From Clostridia bacterium (lineage in GTDB: Bacteria; Bacillota; Clostridia; Christensenellales; UMGS416): a stretch of 64,000 nucleotides of DNA. This document shows, one piece after another, positions 35,162 to 45,382 of the stretch. The stretch's first letter is position 1; every line of letters starts with the position of its first letter. The notes under the pieces were generated by a model. The model was not told the origin of the DNA. It made no database searches and saw only the letters and a program-made list of their open reading frames with translations. The DNA lies in the NCBI GenBank assembly GCA_016938675.1, contig JAFGUF010000031.1:124001-188000 (forward strand), written 5' to 3'. Both the position numbers and the translations under genes were made by a program.

Positions 35162-38100
35162 TTAATCTGTATATATTTCGTTCAGTGCAACGGGTATGAT
35201 ATCTTTTTCCTCCAGATTAAGCTTAAGTGCCTTTATCAGAGCTCCCAAAGTATCCACTGAGGTGATGCAGGGTATCTTGTATTCAACGGCCATTCTGCGC
35301 ACCCTGAATCCGCTGCGCTTATTGTCCCTGCCTTTTGTTGGCGTGTTGACAATCAGCTGTATTTTTTTGTCCTTTATCAGGTCCTGCAGGTTGGGGCTTT
35401 CGTCGAAATAGCATCCTGTAGTGGAGGCGGGCACATAGCCTGCATTAAGTGAGTGCGCTGTTCCTGATGTGCCGTAGAGAGTATAGCCAAGCATTACTAA
35501 ATCCTCAGCCATAGGAATCGACTCCTGCTTGAAGCTGTTGGATATAGAAAGCAGCACACCTCCCGCTTTCGGTATGCTCATTCCGGCAGCAATTAAGCCT
35601 TTGTATACGGCCAGCTCAAATTTTTTGTCCACTCCCAATGCTTCCCCGGTTGATTTCATTTCGGGGCCTAATGATACTTCGAGCTCCGGAAGCTTTTCAA
35701 AGCTGAATACAGGAACCTTGACTGCATAGAAATCTCTCTTAGGGAAAAGCCCTGTTCCGTAGCCGGATGATGCAAGGCTTTTGCCCATCATGCAGTTGGT
35801 CGCAAGCTCTATCATAGGTACGCCGGTTACCTTTGATATATAGGGTACTGTCCTTGACGAACGGGGGTTAACTTCAATTACATAAAGGTCATTTTTGTAC
35901 TCAATGTATTGTATATTAATCATGCCCAGCACATTAAGCGCCCTGCACAGTTTATAAGTCGTATCAATGATCTTTTGTTCCATGGCGTCGGATATTGTGT
36001 GAGCAGGGTATACGGATATAGAATCGCCGGAGTGCACGCCCGCCCGCTCAATATGCTCCATTATGCCGGGAATTAGTATGTCTTTTCCGTCGCATATTGC
36101 GTCAACTTCTATTTCTTTTCCGGTCAGGTATTTATCTACAAGTATGGGGTGCTCTTTGGTGCCGTACCTGTTGATGATGGACATGTATTCCTCTATGTCG
36201 CTGTCTGAGTAGGCTATCTCCATTCCCTGGCCGCCAAGCACGTACGAAGGCCTAACCAGCACAGGGTAGCCCAGCTTCTTCGCGACTGCCAGCGCTTGTT
36301 CGGCAGTGAATACAGTTGTTCCTTCCGGACGTGGTATATTCAGGCTTTCCAGCAGGTTTTCAAACTGCTCTCTGTCCTCTGCGGCGTTTATATCATCAAG
36401 TGATGTGCCTAGGATTTTGTATCCTGCCTGCTGCACGTATTTAGCCAGCTTTATTGCTGTCTGTCCTCCGAACTGCACGACAACGCCCTCGGGCTTCTCC
36501 TGCTCTAATACGTTCCAGACGTATTCAGGGGTCAGCGGCTCGAAATAGAGCCTGTCGGATGTATCAAAGTCTGTGGATACAGTTTCGGGGTTATTGTTTA
36601 TGATTACCGTATCGTAGCCCAACTCTTTCAAGGCCCAAACGGAGTGGACGGAGCAATAGTCAAACTCCACACCCTGGCCAATCCTTATGGGGCCTGAGCC
36701 AAGCACTACAACCGATTTGTTTCTGCCGGTGTCTGCTTCGTTTTCAGCCTGATATGTTGAGTAATAATAGGGGCTTACAGCGTCGAATTCTGCGCCGCAG
36801 GTATCCACCATTTTGTAAGTAGGAATGATATCCCACTCTTTGCGCATATCGCGGATTTTCTGTTCGTCGATTTTGCACCATCTGGCTATTGCGCTGTCGC
36901 TGATGCCGCGCTCCTTCAGTGAACGCAGATATTCTTTATTCAGCAGAGATGCGCCGTCTTTTTTCAGCTTTTCTTCTGTCTTCACCAGCTTTTGCAGTTT
37001 ATATAGATACCATCTGTCAATTTTGGTTATGTCGAATATATAATCCGGGGTGACTCCTCTTCTTAAGGCCTCCGTAACCACAAAAATTCTCTCATCACTT
37101 TTCCAGTGAAGCAGGTTTTTTATTTCTTCATCTGAATATTTTTTTGCGTCTTTAAATTCCAATGAATCAAAATCCAATTCGAGAGAGCATATTGCTTTCA
37201 TAAATGCTGACTCAAAATTCGCGCCGATGCTCATAACCTCGCCCGTTGCCATCATTCGAGTGCCTAGGGTTTTTTGCGCAGTTGTGAATTTGTCAAAAGG
37301 CCATCTGGGGAATTTCGCGACAACATAGTCAAGTGTGGGCTCAAAACTCGCGAATGTTTTACCTGTTACGGAGTTTACTATTTCGTCCAGCCCGTATCCT
37401 ATTGCTATTTTTGTTGCGACCTTGGCTATGGGGTAGCCAGTTGCTTTGGAAGCCAGAGCTGATGACCGGGAAACACGTGGATTAACCTCGATTACGCCGT
37501 ATTTCATGCTGTCGGTGTCCAAAGCATACTGCACATTGCAGCCGCCCTCTATTTTAAGGGAGCTTATTATGTTTATAGCAGATGTCCTAAGCATTTGGTA
37601 CTCGGCGTCGCGAAGTGTCTGCGAAGGCGCAACAACTATGGAATCCCCTGTGTGTATGCCTACTGGGTCGATGTTTTCCATGTTGCAAACCGTTATGCAG
37701 TTGCCCTTGGAGTCCCGCATAACTTCGTATTCTATTTCCTTGTAACCGGATACACTTTTTTCAATAAGGCACTGGGATGTTCTGGAGTAGCGCAGCCCAT
37801 CGCTTGTTATCATGGCCAGCTCCTTGGGGTCTTCCGCTATTCCGCCGCCGCTGCCGCCTAATGTATAGGCCGGGCGTACTATTACAGGGTAGCCCACCTC
37901 GGCTGCAAATTTCAGAGCCTCATCTACATCAAATACTATGTGAGATTCTATTACCGGCTCACCGATTTCAAGCATCGTCTGCTTGAAGGCGTCCCTGTCT
38001 TCGGCCTTGTATATGCTTTCTACATTTGTGCCCAGCAGTTTTACGCCGCTTTGCTCCAGAAAGCCGTCTTCATAGAGCTCCATTGCCAAATTCAGCCCTG

Positions 38101-38380
38101 TCTGTCCACCAAGTGTTGGGAGCATTGAGTCAGGCTTTTCTTTTCTTATTATGTTTTTAATTACTTCCTTTGTAAGGGGTTCTAAGTATACGCTGTCTGC
38201 AATATTCAGGTCAGTCATTATAGTTGCGGGATTGGAGTTGCATAGCACTACTTTTATGCCTTCCTCCTTAAGTGCCCTGCAGGCCTGTGTACCTGCGTAG
38301 TCAAATTCCGCGGCCTGGCCGATGACTATCGGGCCGGAACCTATAACGATGACTTTTTTTATATCTTTATTAAGCGGCAT
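35162..38380 (-). CDS. carB: Carbamoyl-phosphate synthase large chain
   Basis: The 1,072-residue protein has the full internal duplication of CarB: two ATP-grasp units with GSGPIVIGQAAEFDYAGTQA at the start of the first and GSGPIRIGQGVEFDYCSVHS at the start of the second (~residue 550), each with GQTG/GQTA, VRPAYTLGGSGGG or VRPSYVLGGQGME, and VEVNPRVSRSSA or IEVNPRSSRT. The C-terminal allosteric domain (~935-1072) includes GTSGTAHSLNAGYV and NTPTKGRD. It makes carbamoyl phosphate for pyrimidines (and possibly arginine). Confidence 0.98.
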   Translation of the reverse strand: MPLNKDIKKVIVIGSGPIVIGQAAEFDYAGTQACRALKEEGIKVVLCNSNPATIMTDLNIADSVYLEPLTKEVIKNIIRKEKPDSMLPTLGGQTGLNLAMELYEDGFLEQSGVKLLGTNVESIYKAEDRDAFKQTMLEIGEPVIESHIVFDVDEALKFAAEVGYPVIVRPAYTLGGSGGGIAEDPKELAMITSDGLRYSRTSQCLIEKSVSGYKEIEYEVMRDSKGNCITVCNMENIDPVGIHTGDSIVVAPSQTLRDAEYQMLRTSAINIISSLKIEGGCNVQYALDTDSMKYGVIEVNPRVSRSSALASKATGYPIAKVATKIAIGYGLDEIVNSVTGKTFASFEPTLDYVVAKFPRWPFDKFTTAQKTLGTRMMATGEVMSIGANFESAFMKAICSLELDFDSLEFKDAKKYSDEEIKNLLHWKSDERIFVVTEALRRGVTPDYIFDITKIDRWYLYKLQKLVKTEEKLKKDGASLLNKEYLRSLKERGISDSAIARWCKIDEQKIRDMRKEWDIIPTYKMVDTCGAEFDAVSPYYYSTYQAENEADTGRNKSVVVLGSGPIRIGQGVEFDYCSVHSVWALKELGYDTVIINNNPETVSTDFDTSDRLYFEPLTPEYVWNVLEQEKPEGVVVQFGGQTAIKLAKYVQQAGYKILGTSLDDINAAEDREQFENLLESLNIPRPEGTTVFTAEQALAVAKKLGYPVLVRPSYVLGGQGMEIAYSDSDIEEYMSIINRYGTKEHPILVDKYLTGKEIEVDAICDGKDILIPGIMEHIERAGVHSGDSISVYPAHTISDAMEQKIIDTTYKLCRALNVLGMINIQYIEYKNDLYVIEVNPRSSRTVPYISKVTGVPMIELATNCMMGKSLASSGYGTGLFPKRDFYAVKVPVFSFEKLPELEVSLGPEMKSTGEALGVDKKFELAVYKGLIAAGMSIPKAGGVLLSISNSFKQESIPMAEDLVMLGYTLYGTSGTAHSLNAGYVPASTTGCYFDESPNLQDLIKDKKIQLIVNTPTKGRDNKRSGFRVRRMAVEYKIPCITSVDTLGALIKALKLNLEEKDIIPVALNEIYTD

Positions 38381-38399
38381 TTATATCTCCTTGCCTGTA

Positions 38400-39455
38400 C
38401 TATGCTTTGTTCAGCTTGTCTATGAACTCATCAAATAAATACGATGTGTCCTTTGGCCCGGGGGATGCCTCCGGGTGGAACTGCACTGTGAAGGTATCGT
38501 GATTTTTATATTTTATGCCTTCAATGGTCATATCGTTCCAGTTTCTGTGGCTTATTTCCATATCATCGGGCATGGTTTCCTCCACTATGGTGTAGCCGTG
38601 GTTTTGAGATGTTATAAAAATTCTGTCCTTCTCAATATCCTTTACAGGATGGTTTGCTCCTCGGTGTCCATAGCGCAGCTTTTCTGTGTCCGCTCCGCAG
38701 GCTAAGGCCATCAGCTGGTGCCCCAGGCATATGCCGAAAATCGGCTTTTTGCCGATTAATTTCTTCAGTTCTTCTATGACGCCCCCGTTATCTTTTGGGT
38801 CTCCAGGGCCGTTTGTCAGCATTATTCCGTCCACCTTGTCTTCCAGGATTTCCTCCGCCGTTACACTGGCTGGGTAAACAAAGAGGTGGCACTTTCGTTT
38901 TCTCAATGAGGACAATATGGATGCCTTCAGCCCGAAATCGATAACTGCGACTTTAGGCCCTGAGTTCGGCACAACGAATTTTTCGTCGCACGTTACTTGC
39001 TCGACAGGCTTTATATTGATATATGATAAAGCCTTTTTAATATCATCGTCAGTAGGCTCGTTCTGGCATATTACGCCGCGCAGTGTGCCGTGGTCGCGGA
39101 TTTTTCTGGTAAGTGACCGGGTGTCTATGCCCTGTATTCCCACTATATTGTGCTTTTCCATGTAATTATTTAGGCTGCCTTCACTGTGCCAGTTGCTTGG
39201 CACTTCGCAGAGCTCGCGCACGATAAAGCCCTTAACCTGCGGGTGCTGCGATTCGGGGTCTTCCCAGTTGACGCCATAATTGCCTATTAAGGGGTATGTC
39301 ATCATCACTATCTGACCGCAGTATGAAGGGTCGGTTAATACCTCCTGATAGCCTGTCATGCCGGTGTTGAAAACAACCTCTCCGACAGTATCAATTTTGG
39401 CTCCGAATTCCTGACCCTGATATACTGTTGAATCTTCCAGTACCAGATATGCCAT
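38400..39455 (-). CDS. carA: Carbamoyl-phosphate synthase small chain
   Basis: The 351-residue glutaminase has an N-terminal domain with GEVVFNTGMTGYQEVLTDPSY, the substrate loop of CarA, and a C-terminal class I amidotransferase with GICLGHQLMALACGA (nucleophile Cys), SQNHGY and QFHPEASPGPKDT. It provides ammonia to CarB. Its location inside the pyr operon marks it as the pyrimidine enzyme. Confidence 0.97.
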   Translation of the reverse strand: MAYLVLEDSTVYQGQEFGAKIDTVGEVVFNTGMTGYQEVLTDPSYCGQIVMMTYPLIGNYGVNWEDPESQHPQVKGFIVRELCEVPSNWHSEGSLNNYMEKHNIVGIQGIDTRSLTRKIRDHGTLRGVICQNEPTDDDIKKALSYINIKPVEQVTCDEKFVVPNSGPKVAVIDFGLKASILSSLRKRKCHLFVYPASVTAEEILEDKVDGIMLTNGPGDPKDNGGVIEELKKLIGKKPIFGICLGHQLMALACGADTEKLRYGHRGANHPVKDIEKDRIFITSQNHGYTIVEETMPDDMEISHRNWNDMTIEGIKYKNHDTFTVQFHPEASPGPKDTSYLFDEFIDKLNKA

Positions 39456-39469
39456 GTATTTGCTCCTTA

Positions 39470-40360
39470 TTATCCTTTTAGTTTATCCAAAGCGGCTTTT
39501 ATATCCATCTTCATTGATGCAGTGGCATCGTAGGCTGCCTTGGCGAAATCGTCAGTTTTTTCTTTCTGCCATGCTCCAATTATTCCTCTTGATGAATTTA
39601 TTATCCCGCCGATTCCGTTATCGTCGAACATGCCAGCGATGTCTTCAGCGCCGGCGCCCTGCGCTCCGTAGCCAGGGATTAAGAAGAATGTATTTTTCAT
39701 TCTTTTTCTTAAGGATACTCCTTCCTCTTTATGTGTTGCGCCTACTACTGCGCCAATGGAATTGTATCCGTATTTGCCGGGTTTATTGCCCCAGTTTATT
39801 ACAAGGTCTGCACATTTTTCATATATCTTATCCCCGGACTCAGTCACTAAATCCTGCAGTTCAGAGGAGGAAGGGTTTGAAGTCTTTACAAGAACGAAAA
39901 GGCCTTTATCGCTTTTTATGCATTCATCCAGAAAAGGCTGCATGCCGTCGGTGCCGAAGTATGGGTTTACGGTCATAAAGTCAGCATTAAAAATATTACT
40001 GCCAATATGCGCTGATGCGTAGGCTGTGCAGGTTGAGCCGATATCGCCGCGCTTTACATCGGCTATTACAATAAGTCCTGCTTTGTGGGCGTATTCTATT
40101 GTTTTCGCATATGCTTCAATTCCCGGTATACCGTACTTTTCATAGTATGCTATCTGCAGCTTTACACTGGGAACCAAATCGCAGAGAGCGTCTATCAATA
40201 TTTTATTGTATTCATAGATTTTATCTGCGCATTGCTGAAGATTATTTTCATCAATGTCTTTTATAAAGGAGGGCGGCATTATTCCGATGTGGGTATCCAG
40301 CCCTGCGCATATAGGAGCCTCTGTTTTTAGTATTTTATCAATAAGTTTATCTGTGATCAT
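39470..40360 (-). CDS. pyrF: Orotidine 5'-phosphate decarboxylase (type 2)
   Basis: The start at 40360 (MITDKLIDKIL) has AGGAGATACC upstream; the longer frame begins with residues unlike PyrF. The 296-residue length and motifs VIADVKRGDIGSTC (catalytic Lys/Asp), TVNPYFGTDGMQPF, VLVKTSNPSS and LIPGYGAQGA mark the longer type 2 enzyme. It decarboxylates OMP to UMP. Confidence 0.95.
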   Translation of the reverse strand: MITDKLIDKILKTEAPICAGLDTHIGIMPPSFIKDIDENNLQQCADKIYEYNKILIDALCDLVPSVKLQIAYYEKYGIPGIEAYAKTIEYAHKAGLIVIADVKRGDIGSTCTAYASAHIGSNIFNADFMTVNPYFGTDGMQPFLDECIKSDKGLFVLVKTSNPSSSELQDLVTESGDKIYEKCADLVINWGNKPGKYGYNSIGAVVGATHKEEGVSLRKRMKNTFFLIPGYGAQGAGAEDIAGMFDDNGIGGIINSSRGIIGAWQKEKTDDFAKAAYDATASMKMDIKAALDKLKG

Positions 40361-40419
40361 GGTATCTCCTGTAATTTCATACATTATAGCAAATGTATAA
40401 TTATAAATCAAGATGTATA

Positions 40420-41694
40420 TTATGCCTTATATACAATAGTGCCTTTTACTATGGTCGTGTGAACCTGCCCTTTTACTTCCCATCCGTCAAAGGGGTTGTT
40501 TTTGCCTTTTGATACGAATGCGGCTACGTCAATACTGTGCTTTTTGTTTTCGTCGATTATTGTAATATCTGCGTCTGCGCCGATAGACAGCGAACCTTTT
40601 GATATGTTCAGTATTTCTGCCGGTTTTGTGCACATCAGCTCGACCAGTTTGTCCATTGATATTTTTCCGGTTTCTACAAGATTTGTGTAGCATAATGAAA
40701 ACGCCGTTTCAAAGCCGGATATGCCCATGGAGGCCAGCTGATACTCCACCATTTTGTCGTCTATGTGGTGGGGTGCATGGTCTGTTGCTATGGCGTCAAT
40801 TGTGCCATCTGCAATGCCTTCTATTATTGCAAGCCTGTCTTCCTCTGTTCTGAGAGGGGGATTCACCTTGGTTGATGTGTCATATTCTGCTGTCATCTCT
40901 TCCGTTCCTGCTATGTAGTGGGGGCATGTTTCGCAGGTTACTTTTACTCCGCGTTTTTTGGCGTTTCTTATTATGTCCACACTGCCTTTTGTGGATATAT
41001 GGGCTATATGAACGGGTACATTAAGCGCCTCGGAAAGAGACACTTCGCGGAAGAGCATAATCTCCTCAGCTGCTCTGCTTATTCCCGGCAGTCCAAGCCG
41101 GGTGGACATGATTCCTTCGTTTACGCAGCCGCCTTCAGCCAGTTTATCTTCACAGTGGGAAATTACAGGCACTTCGAATTGCTTTGCATACTGCAGCGCG
41201 TTGTACATCATTTTGGATGTTGCTACTCCCTTGCCATCATCGGAGAAGGCGACGCACCCGGCTTCTTTCATAAGGCCCATCTCCACCAGCTCTTTGCCTT
41301 CAAGATTTTTGCTCACCGCGCCGATGGGATATACGTTAACAACGGAGTCTCTTTTTGCCGTTTCGATGATCGCTGTGGTAACAGCAGGATTGTCATTAAC
41401 AGGGTCTGTATTTGCCATGCAGGCAATCGATGTAAACCCTCCCTTTGCGGCTGCTCTTGATCCGGTATATATGTTTTCCTTGTATTCATATCCCGGTTCC
41501 CGCAGATGGCAGTGCATGTCCACCATGCCGGGAATAAGAGTGAGATTTTCTGCATTGATTGTTTCTGCGTTGCCAACTGCTATATTTTCGCCTATTTCTT
41601 TTATCTTTCCATTTTCAATTAGTAGGTCTGCAACCTTATTTATCTTATTTTTCGCGCAGACTATTTTCGCGTTTTTTATTAAAAGCTTTTCCAT
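40420..41694 (-). CDS. pyrC: Dihydroorotase (class I)
   Basis: The 424-residue amidohydrolase has the metal site DMHCHLREPGYEYKE, a central AFSDDGKGVA, histidine ligands in VISHCEDK and VHIAHISTKGS, and the catalytic Asp in AIATDHAPHH. It closes carbamoyl-aspartate to dihydroorotate. It starts 14 bases after pyrB ends. Confidence 0.97.
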   Translation of the reverse strand: MEKLLIKNAKIVCAKNKINKVADLLIENGKIKEIGENIAVGNAETINAENLTLIPGMVDMHCHLREPGYEYKENIYTGSRAAAKGGFTSIACMANTDPVNDNPAVTTAIIETAKRDSVVNVYPIGAVSKNLEGKELVEMGLMKEAGCVAFSDDGKGVATSKMMYNALQYAKQFEVPVISHCEDKLAEGGCVNEGIMSTRLGLPGISRAAEEIMLFREVSLSEALNVPVHIAHISTKGSVDIIRNAKKRGVKVTCETCPHYIAGTEEMTAEYDTSTKVNPPLRTEEDRLAIIEGIADGTIDAIATDHAPHHIDDKMVEYQLASMGISGFETAFSLCYTNLVETGKISMDKLVELMCTKPAEILNISKGSLSIGADADITIIDENKKHSIDVAAFVSKGKNNPFDGWEVKGQVHTTIVKGTIVYKA

Positions 41695-41708
41695 ATCTTT
41701 ATATTCCT

Positions 41709-42626
41709 TTAGTTATTTGCCCTTGTCAGCATAAAGAGAAGTGCCATTCTTATTGCTACTCCGTTGGTTACCTGCTCGTCTATTACGCAGTTGTCGGCGG
41801 CCATAACCATTGAGCTGATTTCTGCGCCTCTGTTTACAGGGCCAGGGTGCATTATTAGCACGTCTTTATCAGCCAGCGCCACACGCCTTTCATCAATGCC
41901 AAAGAATTTGTGGTATTCCCTTATGCTGGGGAATAGCCCTGCAGACTGGCGCTCTTTCTGTATCCGTAAGCCCATAATTACGTTTGCTCCGTCTACGGCT
42001 TCATCAATCGTTCTGTCCACCTTTGCCCCCAGCTGCTCTATGCCGTATGGCATCATGGTCTGCGGCGCTGCAATGTGCACCTCTGCGCCCATTGCGCTCA
42101 TACCATATATATTGCTTCGGGCAACCCTTGAATGGAGTATGTCTCCTGCTATCGCAATTTTCATTCCATCCAGTGGCCCCATCTTTTCTTGTATGGTCAT
42201 TATATCGAGAAGTGCCTGGGTGGGGTGCTCATGCATTCCGTCGCCTGCGTTTATTACGCCTGCTTTCACATGCTTTGCCATCAGATGCGGCGCCCCTCCC
42301 ATTGGATGGCGCATTACCAAAATGTCCACTTCCATTCTGTCCAGTGTTCTTGCAGTATCAAGCAGCGTTTCACCCTTTGATACGGAGGATGAAGATGCCG
42401 ATACATTTGAAGAAGCAGCAGACAGGTATTTGCATGCCAGGTCAAATGATACTCTTGTACGTGTTGAATTTTCATAAAATAATGTGACTACCGATTTTCC
42501 CTGCAGATGCGGGGTTTTCTTGTTGCCAGAAAGCAGTATTTTTTTCATCTGCACTGCCGTCTGCAGTATCTCCTCTATTTCGCTCCGGGAGACACCCTCT
42601 AAGCCTAATAAATCTTTCCTTTGCAT
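41709..42626 (-). CDS. pyrB: Aspartate carbamoyltransferase catalytic subunit
   Basis: The start at 42626 (MQRKDLLGLEG) follows TGGAGGAAAT; the longer frame from 42698 runs into the leader. The 305-residue protein has the carbamoyl-phosphate motif FYENSTRTRVSFD, SSSVSKGETLLDT, RHPMGGAPHL, HPTQALLDI and HPGPVNRGAE. No pyrI gene follows, so it should be the unregulated trimer type common in Firmicutes. Confidence 0.97.
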   Translation of the reverse strand: MQRKDLLGLEGVSRSEIEEILQTAVQMKKILLSGNKKTPHLQGKSVVTLFYENSTRTRVSFDLACKYLSAASSNVSASSSSVSKGETLLDTARTLDRMEVDILVMRHPMGGAPHLMAKHVKAGVINAGDGMHEHPTQALLDIMTIQEKMGPLDGMKIAIAGDILHSRVARSNIYGMSAMGAEVHIAAPQTMMPYGIEQLGAKVDRTIDEAVDGANVIMGLRIQKERQSAGLFPSIREYHKFFGIDERRVALADKDVLIMHPGPVNRGAEISSMVMAADNCVIDEQVTNGVAIRMALLFMLTRANN

Positions 42627-42708
42627 ATTTCCTCCAGAAATTGTTTTCACTAGTTTATAATTCTGCTTAAAAACAGCATTTGGTATTTCTAAGCGCAATT
42701 ATAATAAT

Positions 42709-42730
42709 GGAGGAGGCATTAGCCTCCTCC
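42709..42730 (-). other. Strong stem-loop between pyrP and pyrB
   Basis: GGAGGAGGC (42709-42717) pairs perfectly with GCCTCCTCC (42722-42730) around ATTA. On the minus strand it is followed by ATTATTATAATT rather than a T run, so it may terminate only part of the transcripts leaving pyrP or protect mRNA ends. Confidence 0.6.
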
Positions 42731-42739
42731 GAAAATAAA

Positions 42740-44002
42740 TTATTGATTATCTACATGTTCAGGCAATACTAAGTTTAGTATTATTCCAACAAGTGCAGCC
42801 AATGCAATGCCGGATACTGAGAAGGCATCATTGATTTGGACTGTAACGGCTATACCTGTCACGAGTATTATAGATAGTATCAGCAAGTTACGGCTCTTCG
42901 TGAAGTCGACCTTGGCTTCTGCCATCGTACGGATACCGATAGATGCTATCATACCGAAGAGAACGAAGCTCATTCCGCCGATAACAGGCTGTGGTACAGT
43001 TTTCAGGAATGCACCGAAGAAACCAAATATTGAAAGGATGATTGCATATGTTGCTGCAACTCGAAGAGTTTTTGGGTCGTAGTTTTTAGTAACTGCTAAT
43101 ACACCTGTATTTTCGCCGTATGTTGTGTTTGCAGGGCCGCCGATTAATCCGGCAAACATTGTTGCGAGTCCGTCACCAATTAAGGTTCTGTGAAGGCCTG
43201 GGTCTTCAAAGAAGTCTTGCTTTACTACGGAACCATTTGTTGTAATATCACCTAAGTGCTCCATAAATGTAGCAACTGATATTGGAGCAATTGTTAATAT
43301 TGCGGTCCAAGAGAATGCCGGCAGGTGGAAAGCAGGCAGCTCAAAGAATTTTGCAGTAGCAAATGGCTCGAAACTCATTAATGGCGCAACGCCTTCTGGA
43401 AGAGCAACTGTAAAGTTAAGAAGAACAGCAACTCCATATGAAACAATAAGTCCGAAAAGTATTGGTACAAGTTTAAAGAAACCTTTTGTAAAAATGGATA
43501 CTACTATAACTGTAACAATTGCTGACACTGCAACAACCCATTTTGTCCATAGAACTCCACCAACAAATGATGCAGCTATATCGTTGTAAATAACTGTTGG
43601 AGCTAATGTAAGACCGATTACTACTATAACTGGGCCAGTAACAATTGCAGGGAAGATCTTCCTTATTTTTTCGCTGCCTACCAATTTTACAATTAATGCG
43701 AATACCAAGTACAGTGCACCAGCAACAACAATTGCACCGGTAGCATATTCTTTGCCTTCAGCCTGCACGATATAGGCAATGGCACCCATGAAAGCAAAAC
43801 TTGAGCCTAAGAATACGGGGACTTTCCTTTTTGTTACTAAGTGGAATATCCATGTTCCGGCACCCGCTGCGCATAAAGCAACACCTACATCTAAACCAGT
43901 TAATGCGGGAACAACTATAGTTGCTCCAAACATTGCAAATAGATGCTGTAAGCCAAGAATTAGAATCTTCCAGTCGAACTTGTTTGTGGTTTTTTCACTC
44001 AT
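42740..44002 (-). CDS. pyrP: Uracil permease (nucleobase:cation symporter-2 family)
   Basis: The 420-residue protein has about 12-14 membrane helices and UraA-type motifs: QHLFAMFGATIVVPALTG near the N-terminus, FMEHLGDITTNGSV (with the proton/uracil-binding Glu), LIGDGLATMFAGLIGGPANT and TYGENTGVLAVTKNYDP. It imports uracil. Its position directly after pyrR is the classic Firmicutes order. Confidence 0.96.
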   Translation of the reverse strand: MSEKTTNKFDWKILILGLQHLFAMFGATIVVPALTGLDVGVALCAAGAGTWIFHLVTKRKVPVFLGSSFAFMGAIAYIVQAEGKEYATGAIVVAGALYLVFALIVKLVGSEKIRKIFPAIVTGPVIVVIGLTLAPTVIYNDIAASFVGGVLWTKWVVAVSAIVTVIVVSIFTKGFFKLVPILFGLIVSYGVAVLLNFTVALPEGVAPLMSFEPFATAKFFELPAFHLPAFSWTAILTIAPISVATFMEHLGDITTNGSVVKQDFFEDPGLHRTLIGDGLATMFAGLIGGPANTTYGENTGVLAVTKNYDPKTLRVAATYAIILSIFGFFGAFLKTVPQPVIGGMSFVLFGMIASIGIRTMAEAKVDFTKSRNLLILSIILVTGIAVTVQINDAFSVSGIALAALVGIILNLVLPEHVDNQ

Positions 44003-44034
44003 TGTATACCTCCAAAAATAAATTATGAATAATA

Positions 44035-44612
<578 letters not shown>

Positions 44613-44625
44613 TTACGTACTCCTT

Positions 44626-44770
44626 ATGCAAAAAAACTCTGCCGGAAACGGGCAGAGTTTTGTAATTCAAAACGTAAATGATGATTGCATATAATCTGAC
44701 TATATATTGGAAAATTATAATCTATAGTCTTATTTATCATCACCTTGCCAGCTTCTCGGAACTGATTTAA
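44626..44770 (-). promoter_or_regulatory. PyrR-responsive attenuator in the pyr leader RNA
   Basis: On the minus strand, CAGTTCCGAGAAGCTGGC (within 44743-44766) plus AAGG matches the PyrR binding-loop pattern CAGTCCAGAGAGGCTNNNAAGG. TTGGAAA near its 5' side can pair with TTTTCCAA at 44705-44714. Downstream, AAAACTCTGCC and GGCAGAGTTTT (44631-44661) form a perfect terminator with T7. This order of binding loop and terminator is the classic PyrR attenuator. Confidence 0.85.
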
Positions 44771-44787
44771 AGGTAAATTTCCAATTG

Positions 44788-44816
44788 ATTGTACAACAGA
44801 TTTATTCAAAAGTCAA
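44788..44816 (-). promoter_or_regulatory. Promoter of the pyr operon
   Basis: TTGACT (44811-44816), 17 bases, TACAAT (44788-44793) on the minus strand. Transcription would begin about 15 bases before the PyrR binding loop. Confidence 0.75.
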
Positions 44817-44822
44817 ATAAAA

Positions 44823-44871
44823 AAATACGGACGCTTTAACTTATATGCCTTAAGTGATTTTTAGTGTCCGC
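44823..44871 (-). terminator. Possible terminator of the GNAT gene
   Basis: CGGAC and GTCCG pair around an inner ACTTA/TAAGT stem and are followed by TATTTTTTTA on the minus strand. The outer stem overlaps the GNAT stop codon. The structure has internal loops, so the call is tentative. Confidence 0.4.
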
Positions 44872-45343
44872 CGCAGCCGCCGCAGCTTTTGCATGCATGG
44901 TTAAGAGGAGAATCCTTTTGGGTCACTTTCATAACGGTTCTTATGTCGCCGGGCTCCATTTCATGAGTTTCTTCACATTCTGTAAAGTTAAGCGTCTTGT
45001 AGAAATTGACGCTTTCTTTTCTCGCGTAGACATAAACTTCGTCAGCAAGCAGCTCAAAAGCTTTGTTTAGGAGCATACGCACCAAAAGGTCGCCAATGCC
45101 TTCGCCGCGCACTTCGGGCAGCACGGCGATGCCGCCGATATAGAAGCTGCCGCCTGTTTCATAGAGCCTGCCGGTAGCGACGAACTTATCGTCCTCGCCA
45201 ATCAAAAGGTGAAAAGCTCTTGCGTCATATTCGTCGAACTGGGCTTCCTCGCTAAGGCCTAGGCCAGTCACGAATACTTGCTTGCGTATATTATAGGCTT
45301 CTGAGAAATCGGACTTGCCGAAAAGCCATTTACTGTATATCAT
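44861..45343 (-). CDS. GNAT family N-acetyltransferase with Cys/Gly-rich tail
   Basis: The 160-residue protein has a GNAT fold, with the acetyl-CoA loop VLPEVRGEGIGDLLVRMLL (~75-93) and preceding strand FYIGGIAV. The substrate is not evident. The C-terminus ends in CKSCGGCGGH, four cysteines and a His in a row, which is not part of the GNAT domain and looks like a metal-binding tail. It has its own promoter and lies between the electron-transfer island and the pyr promoter. Confidence 0.88.
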   Translation of the reverse strand: MIYSKWLFGKSDFSEAYNIRKQVFVTGLGLSEEAQFDEYDARAFHLLIGEDDKFVATGRLYETGGSFYIGGIAVLPEVRGEGIGDLLVRMLLNKAFELLADEVYVYARKESVNFYKTLNFTECEETHEMEPGDIRTVMKVTQKDSPLNHACKSCGGCGGH

Positions 45344-45382
45344 AATATGTCCTTTTATAGTTTTCGTTCCGGAGTCCTAATA

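Noticed and set aside
41764-42477. Plus-strand frame of 237 residues opposite pyrB
   Set aside because: Antisense shadow; the minus-strand frame has all aspartate carbamoyltransferase motifs.
44624-44809. 61-residue frame in the pyr leader
   Set aside because: It crosses the PyrR loop and the terminator and has no ribosome site; the region is explained by the attenuator.
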